Shown here: positions 54,291-63,751 of the stretch, piece by piece
Position numbering within the stretch: the stretch's first letter is position 1
How the letters are laid out: the number at the start of each line of letters is the position of its first letter
From: Rhizobium sp. BK196
GTDB lineage: Bacteria; Pseudomonadota; Alphaproteobacteria; Rhizobiales; Rhizobiaceae
Direction: 5' to 3'
NCBI RefSeq assembly: GCF_014193255.1
Contig: NZ_JACHZB010000001.1
Coordinates: 1,210,018 to 1,274,017, forward strand
DNA length: 64,000 nt
Made by a program: the position numbers and the translations under genes
Notes under the pieces: generated by a model
The model's input: only the letters and a program-made list of their open reading frames with translations
What the model was told of the DNA's origin: nothing
Database searches by the model: none

Positions 54291-56200
54291 GATTCATCCT
54301 CCGGGCTGCCTTTGGGCCAGAACCATGCGATGAGGGTAATTGCGATCGGGATGGAACCCCATACGACGGCCCAAGGTGAGAACATCGACCAGATCAGCAT
54401 AATTGAAGTCGCAATGGCCGCCCACAAAGGCCAGACGCTGTCGGCTGGCGACGACTCGCGCGCTTCCGGCAGCGCTTCGACGACGCTTGTCACCAACAGC
54501 TCGCGGCGATCGGTTCTCAGCCCGCTCACGACTGCGATTTCACCGTCGTCCGGCAACGGCAATTCCCTGGCGTCAACGACAGGAATGCGTCGGAAATTAT
54601 AAGAGGGCGGTGGCGACGATGTCGTCCATTCAAGGGTCGCTGCATTCCAGGGATTGGGACCGGCGAGTGCGCCATAGCGGCAGCTACGGAACGCGTCGAT
54701 GAAGAAAATAAGAAAGCCAAGAGCCAGGACGAGCGAACTAAGGCTGATGAACAGGTTCAAACCACCCCACGGCAACTCGGGCTGATATGTGTAGACACGG
54801 CGCGGCATGCCCACCAGACCAAGTATATGCATCGGAAAAAACGTCAGGTGAAAACCGATGAAGATCAGCCAGAAGACCCAGCGGCCCAGGCGTTCACTCA
54901 TCATCCTTCCGGTCATCTTCGGAAACCAGTAATAGATTGCAGCGATCAGCGGGAAGACCGCGCCGCCGATCAGAACGTAATGGAAATGAGCGACGACAAA
55001 ATAAGTGTCGTGTACCTGCGTATCGAACGGCACCGATGCCACCATGACGCCCGTAAGACCACCGATGACGAATGTCACGATGAAGCCAATCAGGAACAGA
55101 AAGGGTGTCCGGAAAACCGGCCGCCCCGCCCAGATCGTCGCTAACCAACAGAAGATCTGGATGCCCGCCGGGACCGAAATAGCCATGCTGGAGGCGGTGA
55201 AAAAGCTCTCTCCCAGTCGAGGCAATCCCACCGTGAACATGTGATGCACCCAGAGGCCGAATGACAGAACTCCGGTTGTAATGAGCGCCATCACCATGAG
55301 CACGTAACCGAAAAGCGGGCGTCCCACGAACGCAGGTAAGATGGTCGACACCATCCCGACGGCCGGGATAAAAATGATGTAAACTTCAGGATGGCCGAAG
55401 AACCAGAACAAGTGCTGCCACAGCAGCGCGTCGCCTCCTTCTGCCGGATTATAAAACTGCGTTCCCACCAGGCGGTCGAGGATCAGCGTCGAACTGGCGA
55501 ACATGATCGCCGGCATGGCCATGATGACAAGAAACGACATGACGAGCATCGCCCAGACCAGCACGGGAATCCTGTCGAGCGACATGCCTGGCGCCCGTTG
55601 CTTGAAGACGGTGACCACGATCTCGACCGCGACGGCGAGTGCCGAGAGTTCGGTGAAGGTGATCATCTGCGCCCAGATATCGGCGCGTTTGCCGGGGCCA
55701 TATTCGGGTCCGGACAGCGGCACGTAGGCAAACCATCCGACGTCGGGGGCCGTGTCGAGAGCAAAGGATAGCCAGAGCAGGATGCCTCCGAAGAGGAATA
55801 TCCAATAAGAAAAGGCATTCAGCCTTGGAAAGGCGATGTTGCGGGTGCCAACCAGGAGGGGGACGAGGTAAACGCCCATGGCTTCCATCACCGGAACGGC
55901 GAAGAGGAACATCATGTTCGACCCGTGCATGGTGAAAATCTGGTTGTACCGGTCAGGGCCGATGAACCGGGCTTCCGGCTGTGCCAGTTGCAGGCGCATG
56001 GCAAGCGCAAGCATTCCGCCCAGGATGAGAAAGACAAACGCCGTCACGAGATAACGTTTCGCGATGACCTTGTGGTCGACGGTCGCAATGGCGCCCCAAA
56101 AACCCGGGCGCGAGCCCCAGGTGACGGAGAGCTGGCGCTCGACCTCGGCATCGGCAAGTCCGATATCTGTCTGAGCGGCGGAAGTTTGATCCTGTGTCAT
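54287..56200 (-). CDS. coxN: Cytochrome c oxidase subunit I with extra C-terminal segment
   Basis: A 637-residue catalytic subunit. The low-spin heme site is in TMHGSNMMFLFAVP. HPEVYIIFIPAVGM gives the CuB His, the proton-channel Glu and the Tyr. WVHHMFTVG gives two more CuB His. VAHFHYVLIGGAVF gives the heme a and a3 ligands. The Glu in GHPEV marks an A-type oxidase. A roughly 90-residue tail (from about 545) adds two hydrophobic spans (WPLWAAIATSIMLIWSM, IPIAITLIAWFWP) beyond the core; this length is usual for caa3-type relatives. Overlaps neighbours by four bases on both sides. Confidence 0.93.
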   Translation of the reverse strand: MTQDQTSAAQTDIGLADAEVERQLSVTWGSRPGFWGAIATVDHKVIAKRYLVTAFVFLILGGMLALAMRLQLAQPEARFIGPDRYNQIFTMHGSNMMFLFAVPVMEAMGVYLVPLLVGTRNIAFPRLNAFSYWIFLFGGILLWLSFALDTAPDVGWFAYVPLSGPEYGPGKRADIWAQMITFTELSALAVAVEIVVTVFKQRAPGMSLDRIPVLVWAMLVMSFLVIMAMPAIMFASSTLILDRLVGTQFYNPAEGGDALLWQHLFWFFGHPEVYIIFIPAVGMVSTILPAFVGRPLFGYVLMVMALITTGVLSFGLWVHHMFTVGLPRLGESFFTASSMAISVPAGIQIFCWLATIWAGRPVFRTPFLFLIGFIVTFVIGGLTGVMVASVPFDTQVHDTYFVVAHFHYVLIGGAVFPLIAAIYYWFPKMTGRMMSERLGRWVFWLIFIGFHLTFFPMHILGLVGMPRRVYTYQPELPWGGLNLFISLSSLVLALGFLIFFIDAFRSCRYGALAGPNPWNAATLEWTTSSPPPSYNFRRIPVVDARELPLPDDGEIAVVSGLRTDRRELLVTSVVEALPEARESSPADSVWPLWAAIATSIMLIWSMFSPWAVVWGSIPIAITLIAWFWPKGSPEDES

Positions 56201-57183
56201 CGGAGGCTTTCCATATAGGCGGAAAGCTGCCGCAGTTCGTCGGCACTCAGCGGCACGATCGGCATGTTGTTTCCGGGTTTTAACGTTTGGGGATCGGCTA
56301 TCCAGGCGGCAAGCGAGCCGCGGGTGGTCTCAAGCAAACCGGCTGCAATCGTGCGTCGGCTTCCGACATGAGTGAGATCAGGTCCGGTCGATCCCGACGC
56401 GAGCGTTCCGCGTATCGTATGACAGGCCGCGCATGGTTTGGCCAGGAAAACTGCCTGACCGGCGATGGCCTCAGCCCCGCTTGGCGCTGCTCCGTCAAGC
56501 CGTTGCCTGTCGGACCAATGCCGGTAGGCGTCATCATCGTCGGCGATGACGAGGAAGGCCATATGGCCGTGCTGGAGGCCGCAGAATTCGGCGCATTGGC
56601 CACGATAGACGCCGGGCTTTTCGGCCCGCAAGGTCAAAATATTCTCTCGCCCCGGAATGAGGTCCAGCTTACCGGCAAGGCTCGGCACCCAGAAAGAATG
56701 AATCACGTCGCTGGCCTGAAGGTGAAGGCGGACAGTTCTGCCCACCGGAATATGAAGCTCGTTGGCGGTTTGAAACATCTGCCTTTGATCCTGATCGGCA
56801 TAGATGAACTGCCACCACCACTGCTGAGCACGAACAGTTATCGTGAGATCGGCGGTTCCATCGCTATTCAGGGCACGCGTCGTATAGAAGCTCGCTACGG
56901 TCAGGATGGCAACGACGAGAGCGGTAGCTGCGGTGACGGTTGCCACGACAATCATTGTCCGCCGCTCTGATCGAGAATCCAGAACTGGCTGGCGCTGGCG
57001 GCGTAGAAGCGCAAACGCCATGAAAACCACCACCGCGAGCCAGATGATGATTGCGACCGCGACGATGAAGACGATCAGCTCCTTCAACGCAATGGCGGCC
57101 TGACCGTATGCCTCGAGAACCGACTGCGGACTGCTGCATCCGGAAAGCAGAAGCAGGAGCGCAGGCAGAGAGCGGTTCTTCAC
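56197..57183 (-). CDS. coxM: Cytochrome c oxidase subunit II with fused cytochrome c (caa3 type), GTG start
   Basis: A 328-residue lipoprotein-type subunit (LLLLSGCSS at residue 15). Two membrane spans precede the CuA domain: IHSFWVPSLAGKLD and the CAEFCGLQHGHM signature with two Cys, His and Met ligands. A C-terminal heme c domain has CAACH (about 250) and NNMPIV with the Met ligand. Electrons enter at heme c, pass to CuA, then to subunit I. The GTG at 57183 overlaps the upstream cytochrome stop (GTGA). Confidence 0.92.
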   Translation of the reverse strand: MKNRSLPALLLLLSGCSSPQSVLEAYGQAAIALKELIVFIVAVAIIIWLAVVVFMAFALLRRQRQPVLDSRSERRTMIVVATVTAATALVVAILTVASFYTTRALNSDGTADLTITVRAQQWWWQFIYADQDQRQMFQTANELHIPVGRTVRLHLQASDVIHSFWVPSLAGKLDLIPGRENILTLRAEKPGVYRGQCAEFCGLQHGHMAFLVIADDDDAYRHWSDRQRLDGAAPSGAEAIAGQAVFLAKPCAACHTIRGTLASGSTGPDLTHVGSRRTIAAGLLETTRGSLAAWIADPQTLKPGNNMPIVPLSADELRQLSAYMESLR

Positions 57184-57809
57184 GGTGATGGACCTTGGTC
57201 AGGTTTCAAGGCAGTCGGACCCTGTTCGAAAAAAATGGCAGCCGGTGCGCGGTTTTCGGCTGGGCGCGTGTAACGGTCGTCGTCGCGGCCGGGTGCAACG
57301 GAACTTGCGGTATAAGATCCGACCGCCTTGACGTAACCGGCGACCTGCCAAATTTGATCGATCGTCATCTTGTCCTTGAAGGCCGGCATCCCATGGGGCC
57401 GACCGTCGCGGATGGAGGCGACGATCGAAACCATGGAAGGACCATAAAGCCACCACCCGTCGAGAAACGATGGACCAGTTCCGCCTCTGCCGTCGCCGTG
57501 GCAGGAGGAGCAGCCGAACCAGGCATAGAGCCGCTTGCCCTGGCTAAGATCGTAGCCGGTGGTCTCGTATGGTTTGTTGAGAGCAAAGTATATTTCTGGC
57601 GGCGTGCCTCCGATTCCGTTGGCCATCAACCGTATGCCTCCGAGCGCATCCGCAACAGGTGGATCGGTGCGGTATTGCCTTGGCTCACGCAGCCAACCGA
57701 CCGCAGCAGCCAGACACATGGCAAGGATCAGAACAACAATGCCCGAACCCCAGCCAAGACTCCGCTTCCAGATCTTTTCCGGCATCGCCTGATCCCCTGC
57801 GCCACTCAC
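57180..57809 (-). CDS. Membrane-anchored monoheme cytochrome c, GTG start
   Basis: A 209-residue protein with an N-terminal anchor (SGIVVLILAMCLAAAVGWL) and one heme c site, CSSCHGDGRGGTG at about residue 100, then a later Met-containing MPAFKDKMTIDQIWQVAGYV. The GTG at 57809 overlaps the molybdopterin oxidoreductase stop (GTGA, 57806-57809). Its position between the oxidoreductase and oxidase genes suggests it carries electrons from the former to the latter. Confidence 0.9.
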   Translation of the reverse strand: MSGAGDQAMPEKIWKRSLGWGSGIVVLILAMCLAAAVGWLREPRQYRTDPPVADALGGIRLMANGIGGTPPEIYFALNKPYETTGYDLSQGKRLYAWFGCSSCHGDGRGGTGPSFLDGWWLYGPSMVSIVASIRDGRPHGMPAFKDKMTIDQIWQVAGYVKAVGSYTASSVAPGRDDDRYTRPAENRAPAAIFFEQGPTALKPDQGPSP

Positions 57810-60205
57810 TCGAGCGGCGCTGTTTCCGATCTGCTAAGGCGCACGGGCAGCAGCTTGTATGCCGGCGTTTTTGCTTTTTCGTCGTGATGGCTGAGCGGGA
57901 ATAGCGGATTTGCTTCGGGATAATAGGCTGCGCAACATCCTTTCGGAATGTCATAGGCCACGATCCGGAAGCCCGAGACCATGCGCTTCGCCTCCGGTTC
58001 GATCGCGGTCGACAGATCGACGCGGTCTCCATCGACAAAGCCTAGACGAGCGATGTCAACGGCATTCAAAAAAACGACACGGCGGGTACCGTCGACACCG
58101 CGGAAGCGATCGCTATAGCCGTAGATCGTGGTGTTGAACTGATCGTTCGAACGCAGGGTCGTGAGATGGAGTACACGTTCATCCTCGACACTTTCGAACT
58201 GCGGAAACAGGCGTTGCGGCGTGATGAAATTCGCTTTGCCGTTCGGCGTCACCCATCGGCGCTCCCTGGCCGGCAGCGGCCGTGGGATGCCGCCCGGCTG
58301 AAAGAGCCGCTGGTTGAATCCCTTGAAGGTTTCCGGATATGTCCGCTCGATCGCATCGCGGATTTCGGAATAGTCTGCTACCCAGCGATCCCAGGGCACG
58401 CTGCTTTCGGCCAACGTTGCCTTGGCCAGCCCGGCGATAATGGCAGGTTCCGACAGCAGCTCGGTACTGGCAGGTGCTGCCCTGCCGCGCGAGCCATGGA
58501 AATGCGCCACGGAGCTTTCAATCGAGACCGCCTGCGGGCCGCTCGCCTGCGTGTCAATTTCCAATCGGCCAAGGCATGGCAGCAGGTAGGCGATTTCACC
58601 GTGGATGACATGGCTCCGGTTGAGCTTGGTGGCAATCTGCACGGTCAGACGCAGCTTTCGCCACGCGGCTTCCAGTGCCACTGTATCAGGTGCAGCACGC
58701 AAGAAATTGCCACCAAGGCTGATGAAGGCCTGGCTTTCCCCTTCGCGAATGGCCTTACACACATCCACAGTGCCATGGCCCTTCCAGCGTGGCGGATCGA
58801 AGTGATAGAGCTCCGCCAGCTTGTCCAGCGGCGCAAGATCAGGCTTTTCGGTAATGCCGACCGTTCGCTGGCCCTGCACGTTGGAATGGCCTCGCACAGC
58901 GCAGATATTGGCGCCCGGCTTGCCGATATTTCCGCGCAGCAGGGCAAGGTTGACCACCATCTGAACGTTCTGAACGCCCATGACATGCTGGGTCAGCCCC
59001 ATCCCATAAACCATGAGGACCGCATCGGAAGAGGCATAGGTGCGGGCCGCCTGCATCATCTGCTCGCGCGTGAGCCCCGATACCTGCTCCAGCTCCCGCC
59101 ATTCATAGCTCCTTGCGGCCGCAGCGAACTCTTCGAACCCGGACGTGTGTTCGGCGATGAAATCATGATCGAGGACATGTTTTCTGTCGGCCGCGCGCAT
59201 CGAGGCGGCGAAGGCCACGGCGGCGGCATTGGCAGGATCGTCCGGTTCTGCGTCAGAGCCGGAGATTCTAGTGAAGCCGGGCTGGTGCAGGGCATCGTCG
59301 GCTTCTATCAGCGCTTTGCAGACGCCAAAGAGAGCCGCAATATCTCCGCCATTCTTCACCTGATAATATTCGCTGGAAATCGGCGTTTCCTTCCCGGTCA
59401 GCATCTGGCTCGGCGCCTGCGGATTGATGAAACGTTCGAGACCCGGTTCTCGGAGCGGATTGAAGGTGACAATCCTCACGCCGCGGTCGACCGCATCCTG
59501 AAGATCGTGAAGCAGCCGCGGCGACGATGTTCCGACATTTTGTCCAAGATAGAAAATGCAGTCGCAGTTTTGAAAATCGGAGAGAACGGCCGTTCCGACG
59601 GAAGCGCCTATGCTTTCCGGCAGCGCGACGGATGAGCTCTCGTGACACATATTGGAAGAGTCGGGCAGATTGTTGCTGCCGAAGATACGAGCGAAAAGCT
59701 GGTACATATATGAGGTTTCAAGCGATGCGCGGCCGGAAGTATAAAACTCTACCTTCTCCGGCGGAATGCCACGCAGCTCGCGGCCGATCTCCTCGAATGC
59801 GGACTGCCATGAGACCGGAACATACTTGTCCGTTGCCTCATCCCATCGCATCGGATGGGTAAGACGCCCCTGCTCCTCCAGATCGTGGTCGCGCCAGCCT
59901 TCCAGCTCCGTCAGAGAGTGCGCCGCAAAGAAAGCGCGATCCGCACGTCGGCTCGTCGTCTCCCATGCGGTGGCCTTGGCGCCGTTTTCGCAGAATTCCA
60001 GTGGATGGGGCTTTGCCGGTTTAGCCCAGGCGCAGCTGACGCACATATAGCCATCCGGCTTGTTCTGATGTGACAGCAGCGCAGAACCGGAAACCGGAAT
60101 GTGTTCGCGGATGAGAATTTCTCCCACCGATTTTGCTGAACCCCATCCGCCCACCGGTCCGCTATCAAAGCCGATCTTCGGTTTCTTTCTGGGTTTTGGC
60201 GTCAT
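57806..60205 (-). CDS. Molybdopterin oxidoreductase (FdhF/YdeP family)
   Basis: A 799-residue protein of the formate-dehydrogenase-alpha-like branch. An N-terminal Cys cluster (Cys55 and Cys58 in CVSCAWA, Cys72 in FCENGAKA) differs from the CxxCxxxC of classical formate dehydrogenase and is typical of YdeP. NMCHESSSVALPESIG places Cys187 where Sec or Cys ligates Mo in FdhF. IFYLGQNVGTSSPRLLHD, VYGMGLTQHVMG and GNIGKPGANICAVRGHSNVQG mark the bis-MGD domains; RSNDQFNTTIYG lies in the C-terminal domain. No Tat or Sec signal is present, so it is cytoplasmic. Donor is formate or unknown. It heads the six-gene overlapping operon. Confidence 0.88.
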   Translation of the reverse strand: MTPKPRKKPKIGFDSGPVGGWGSAKSVGEILIREHIPVSGSALLSHQNKPDGYMCVSCAWAKPAKPHPLEFCENGAKATAWETTSRRADRAFFAAHSLTELEGWRDHDLEEQGRLTHPMRWDEATDKYVPVSWQSAFEEIGRELRGIPPEKVEFYTSGRASLETSYMYQLFARIFGSNNLPDSSNMCHESSSVALPESIGASVGTAVLSDFQNCDCIFYLGQNVGTSSPRLLHDLQDAVDRGVRIVTFNPLREPGLERFINPQAPSQMLTGKETPISSEYYQVKNGGDIAALFGVCKALIEADDALHQPGFTRISGSDAEPDDPANAAAVAFAASMRAADRKHVLDHDFIAEHTSGFEEFAAAARSYEWRELEQVSGLTREQMMQAARTYASSDAVLMVYGMGLTQHVMGVQNVQMVVNLALLRGNIGKPGANICAVRGHSNVQGQRTVGITEKPDLAPLDKLAELYHFDPPRWKGHGTVDVCKAIREGESQAFISLGGNFLRAAPDTVALEAAWRKLRLTVQIATKLNRSHVIHGEIAYLLPCLGRLEIDTQASGPQAVSIESSVAHFHGSRGRAAPASTELLSEPAIIAGLAKATLAESSVPWDRWVADYSEIRDAIERTYPETFKGFNQRLFQPGGIPRPLPARERRWVTPNGKANFITPQRLFPQFESVEDERVLHLTTLRSNDQFNTTIYGYSDRFRGVDGTRRVVFLNAVDIARLGFVDGDRVDLSTAIEPEAKRMVSGFRIVAYDIPKGCCAAYYPEANPLFPLSHHDEKAKTPAYKLLPVRLSRSETAPLE

Positions 60206-60438
60206 AATTTGAAACGTCCCGAGCGTTATCTACGGTCTCGACAGACATCCTGGCGCATCTGCTAATCCGCCAAGAAGATCGACTACCGACTGGAATACTT
60301 GTGACGCACGACGTGGTGCGGCGAGCGATGCTGCTGTCAAACTCCGGAAAGGGCAGGTTGTTCCGCGACCGGGCTGACGCAGCTCCAAGCAACCTAGTTT
60401 CCTCCAATGAGGCAGATGCTAAGACAACGGTCATAGCG

Positions 60439-60999
60439 TCATTGTGTTGACGGCGGCTTTCTGGCTCCACGCCGCTGTACTTTCTCCTCGATTTCGTCCA
60501 GTACCGCTTCCGGTGTCACCTCCTCTTTCAATTCCTCAAGCTCGGCTTTCGTTTCAATTTCGACGCCGAGTTTGTCGGCAATAGCCGCAGCAAGGGTCAA
60601 CAGCGTCGTCACCTCATGCTCCGCAAGGAGGCAGATCTGCAAATTCAGATCGGCGCGCTTGTCGTCAGCCTCCGCCATGCGATTTTGGCTGATCAGCACG
60701 AATGTTGAAATGAAGATGGCTTCGACAGACGCGACCATGGCCAGAATGACCAGCGATGGGTCGAAGGCGGGCACGAAAGGAAGCAGGTCGAGATTGGCCA
60801 TGATCCAGAACCCGAATATCAACAGGTGCAGATAGACGAACACCAAGGATCCGGCGAAACGGGTAATAGCATCAACAGCCCGCTCCTGCATGGTCGACTG
60901 CCGTGCCTCTTGCTCCCGCCGCTTTAGCAGGGCCTCAATGTTGCGGTCGAGCCGCTTCGCAGTCCTACGTACCTGCCGATCAGATATTGGCGATGACAT
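60439..60999 (-). CDS. DUF1003 membrane protein
   Basis: A 186-residue protein. The central DUF1003 domain has two membrane spans (SLVFVYLHLLIFGFWIMANL, LVILAMVASVEAIFISTFVL) followed by RADLNLQICLLAEHEVTTLL, typical of the family. The ATG at 60999 is favoured because GGAAG precedes it; the frame extends to 61077. A charged C-terminal tail (LEELKEEVTPEAVLDEIEEK) ends in a basic QRRGARKP. Function unknown; homologues are common in rhizobia and often linked with metal stress. Confidence 0.85.
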   Translation of the reverse strand: MSSPISDRQVRRTAKRLDRNIEALLKRREQEARQSTMQERAVDAITRFAGSLVFVYLHLLIFGFWIMANLDLLPFVPAFDPSLVILAMVASVEAIFISTFVLISQNRMAEADDKRADLNLQICLLAEHEVTTLLTLAAAIADKLGVEIETKAELEELKEEVTPEAVLDEIEEKVQRRGARKPPSTQ

Positions 61000-61110
61000 T
61001 GATGCTTCCGTTGTTGGGCAATTCCGACATTCCACGACGGGAAGAGTTTCGTGTTGACTATCTCTTCGACAAAGCACCGCTTCATCGGCGAGCAGGCAAT
61101 TCTTGACCGT

Positions 61111-61353
61111 TTACCTCTTGCTCCTTCTGCTATCGAAGGCACCGAGAACCGACCGGATGAGTTCAACGGCCCTCTTGCCGATACCCGGAATTGCCAGAAG
61201 TTCGTCGTCGGTCATCGCCGCCAGTTTACTGACCCGCTTGACGCCATTGGAAAGAAGCGCCTTTACGATCCAGACAGGAATCTTGCTGCGGGCGAGCATG
61301 TCGCTCGAGGCTGCCCGCGGCTTCGACGTCGTCCGTGCTGGTCGAGAGGCCAT
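61111..61353 (-). CDS. Small helix-hairpin-helix protein
   Basis: About 80 residues from the ATG at 61353 (GGGAT upstream). The C-terminal half reads LLSNGVKRVSKLAAMTDDELL then AIPGIGKRAVELIRSVL, the helix-hairpin-helix pattern (GIGKR loop) of DNA-binding subdomains, as in RNA polymerase alpha-CTD or DNA ligase. The N-terminal half is basic and low-complexity. It is a possible small nucleic-acid-binding protein. The start and function are uncertain; a frame open to 61455 exists. Confidence 0.55.
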   Translation of the reverse strand: MASRPARTTSKPRAASSDMLARSKIPVWIVKALLSNGVKRVSKLAAMTDDELLAIPGIGKRAVELIRSVLGAFDSRRSKR

Positions 61354-61458
61354 GTTGATCCCGCAGATGAATTGCGACGCCAAAACCGCCAGAAGGCCTG
61401 ACGGTTCCAGTCGATTCACCGATGACATCAAAACAATTCTGTCAGATAGGACCAAAAG

Positions 61459-62502
61459 CTAGCGTCGTGCTGAGAATTTTACGCTTCCGTAAATGCGATC
61501 GATAATTTTTGCGAGGTCGACAAGCCGTTCGCAAGCTGGATCGTAAGTTTGACCGCTGGCAAGGCGCGCCGCCCAGTCCACCGCCGCCCGCCCTCCCCAA
61601 TCATCAGGCGGCTGAACAAGACTTTCGGCCGCAGTGCCGCGTAAGCGCTGAGCAGCGAAGTCATAGAATGAACCGTTAACGTTCTTGAAAGATGCGCCCC
61701 CTGCTGTTCCGAAGAAATCGGCGCTGATCACGGCATCACACCCCGCCTGCAGTCGCCAGGAGCACGTAAGCCGGATGACAGCACCATTTGCCAAGGTGAG
61801 CGTGGCGACAGCAAAATCTTCAACGTCCTCCAGCTTATCGATAGGCTCGCCCGCTTTCATCAGAGTACTGTCGATCTCAGTCACTTGAGGAAAATCGAGA
61901 CACCAGAGCGCCATGTCGATGACATGAACGCCGAGGTCGATCATGCATCCTCCACCCGACAGCGATTTGTCGTAGAACCAGGATTTGTCAGGGCCATAGG
62001 CATTGTGAAAGACGAGATCGGTGGCGAAGACCTTGCCTAGCTCTCCATGTCTGATGAGATCGCGGATACGCTGCATGCCTTCGGTATAACGATAGGATAA
62101 ATCGACTCCCAAAAACCTGTTGGCTGATCTGGCCGCTGCCACGACTGCCGCCGCTTCCATCGCGGATCGGCCGAGCGGCTTCTGGCAGAACACCGCAACG
62201 CCGGTCTGCAGGGCTCTTACCGACTGCTCCGCGTGCAGGGCGCTCGGAGTTGCAATGACGATGCCATCAAGATCAAGGGACAAGAGCGCGTCGAGATCGG
62301 CGACAATTTTCGCATCAGGGGCGAGGCCAAGCGCTTCGCACGCCCTCTCCTCAGAGGGATCGGCGATGGCGACAGCTTCTGCCCGGTTTGACCGGAGGAT
62401 CGCTTCCATTCGGTTCCGGCCGATCCAGCCGACACCGAGAAAGCCAAGCCTGACGGGCTTCACGCTCGTCTGAATGAAACGCTTGTCCGTCATCGTGTTC
62501 AT
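61459..62502 (-). CDS. Gfo/Idh/MocA-family oxidoreductase
   Basis: A 347-residue NAD(P)-dependent dehydrogenase. The Rossmann motif is RLGFLGVGWIGRNRMEAIL. VFCQKPLGRS replaces the common EKP motif, keeping the catalytic Lys and Pro. The following GGGCMIDLGVHVIDMALWCL is the conserved substrate-side helix with the His of the family. The start overlaps the zinc dehydrogenase stop by ATGA (62499-62502), so the pair is coupled. Substrates in this family are sugars, inositols or glucose-fructose. Likely a sugar or polyol oxidation step. Confidence 0.9.
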   Translation of the reverse strand: MNTMTDKRFIQTSVKPVRLGFLGVGWIGRNRMEAILRSNRAEAVAIADPSEERACEALGLAPDAKIVADLDALLSLDLDGIVIATPSALHAEQSVRALQTGVAVFCQKPLGRSAMEAAAVVAAARSANRFLGVDLSYRYTEGMQRIRDLIRHGELGKVFATDLVFHNAYGPDKSWFYDKSLSGGGCMIDLGVHVIDMALWCLDFPQVTEIDSTLMKAGEPIDKLEDVEDFAVATLTLANGAVIRLTCSWRLQAGCDAVISADFFGTAGGASFKNVNGSFYDFAAQRLRGTAAESLVQPPDDWGGRAAVDWAARLASGQTYDPACERLVDLAKIIDRIYGSVKFSARR

Positions 62503-63488
62503 TTATACGTCACCAGCGCTTTGAGAAAGCCATCGGGCCTGTCGCGGGTGGCGTCGAGCGCCTCGCCCAGCCCTTCGAGCGGATAGACGTGCGTATAAAG
62601 CCGTGACGGGTCGAGCTTGCCGGCCACAACCGCTTCTACCGCCTCACGCATGCCGGAGATATAGATCTTCGGGTCGCGTTCATGGGCATTGATCACGTCG
62701 AGCCCGCGCCAGTTCCAGAGCTGCATGTTGACTTGTCTGGGGCCATCCTGGTGATATCCCGCCACAACCAGCCGGCCGCGCTCGGCAGTCAGTTCGCCGG
62801 CCAGGTCAAGCGGCCACTGCTTGCCGACCGCTTCTATGACGCAATGGCAAAAAGCACCGCCAGTCAGGTGTTTCACAGTCTCGATGATCCGCCAGTGATC
62901 GTCCATCGCCAGAGTTTCTGTGGCGCCCATCTGCCTGGCGATTTCCAGCGAAAACGGGCGGCGAGAGATTGCGATGACGCGCGCGCCAACGCCGCTGGCA
63001 AGCTGTGTTAGCAGAGCGCCGAGAAATCCAATCCCGATGATAGCGACCGTCTGGCCCGGCCCGATGCCACTACGCCGGAATATATTGATCGCACATCCGA
63101 GCGGCTCGCCGGGGAAGGGCTGGTCATCGAGTGCCGCGGGCAACGGAACGAGCATCTCGACATCGGCGATGTCGTGGGTGGCATAGGCATGGTATGAAAG
63201 CGCTGCGACACGGTCCCCTAAACCAAAGGTCGACACTCCAGGGCCAAGCGCGTCGACCCTCCCCCAGCCTTCGTGACCGAGGGCACCGGGCTCTGTTGGA
63301 AAGGTCATCCATTCCGGCCCGGCCCAAGGCCCGAGATTGGAGGCGCATACGCCCGAGCCTTCGAGCTTGATCCTCACCTGCCCCGGTCCAGGCTGAAGGA
63401 ATGGCCTCTCCTCCACGGAGACCTCCCCCGGCCCGGTAATGATGGCCGCCCGAATCCGCCCTTCGGACGCTCTCGGCAACATATTCAT
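62499..63488 (-). CDS. Zinc-type medium-chain alcohol dehydrogenase
   Basis: A 329-residue MDR protein. GHEGWGRVDALG and SGVCASN hold the catalytic zinc ligands (Cys, His, Glu). The structural four-Cys lobe of classical members is absent. IIGIGFLGALLTQLASGVGA is the NAD-binding glycine motif. The ATG at 63488 follows GGAGGAGC; the frame opens at 63542. It resembles sorbitol/threonine-type sugar dehydrogenases lacking the structural zinc. Coupled to the Gfo/Idh/MocA gene, so both probably act on the same sugar or alcohol. Confidence 0.9.
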   Translation of the reverse strand: MNMLPRASEGRIRAAIITGPGEVSVEERPFLQPGPGQVRIKLEGSGVCASNLGPWAGPEWMTFPTEPGALGHEGWGRVDALGPGVSTFGLGDRVAALSYHAYATHDIADVEMLVPLPAALDDQPFPGEPLGCAINIFRRSGIGPGQTVAIIGIGFLGALLTQLASGVGARVIAISRRPFSLEIARQMGATETLAMDDHWRIIETVKHLTGGAFCHCVIEAVGKQWPLDLAGELTAERGRLVVAGYHQDGPRQVNMQLWNWRGLDVINAHERDPKIYISGMREAVEAVVAGKLDPSRLYTHVYPLEGLGEALDATRDRPDGFLKALVTYK

Positions 63489-63751
63489 GAACTGCTCCTC
63501 CGGTGGAACATTGTCGGTGATGGCGTCGTTGCTGCGGGACATGCGCTTGTTCCGGCCATCCTGCCCGATGACCTTGTCGCCCCAATCTTCGAGAAATATT
63601 TCGCCGAAGAATTAGCCATCTAACCAACGACGCCGCCAGATGTTCCGGATGATATCAAAGAACATGTCAAAGAAGATGTCATTGAACCAGGAACAATCTC
63701 CGCCGAGCTTCGTTCGGCAGGTCATCTTCAACCTGAGCGGACGGAAATCTG

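Noticed and set aside
60165..60470. 101-residue minus-strand frame upstream of the Mo-oxidoreductase
   Set aside because: Overlaps two better-supported genes at its ends, Ser/Arg-rich shadow-like composition, no motif.
63489..63640. C-terminal-looking plus-strand frame ending FEKYFAEELAI
   Set aside because: No start or conserved upstream part in the same frame; it overlaps the 5' region of the zinc dehydrogenase and is best read as chance coding.
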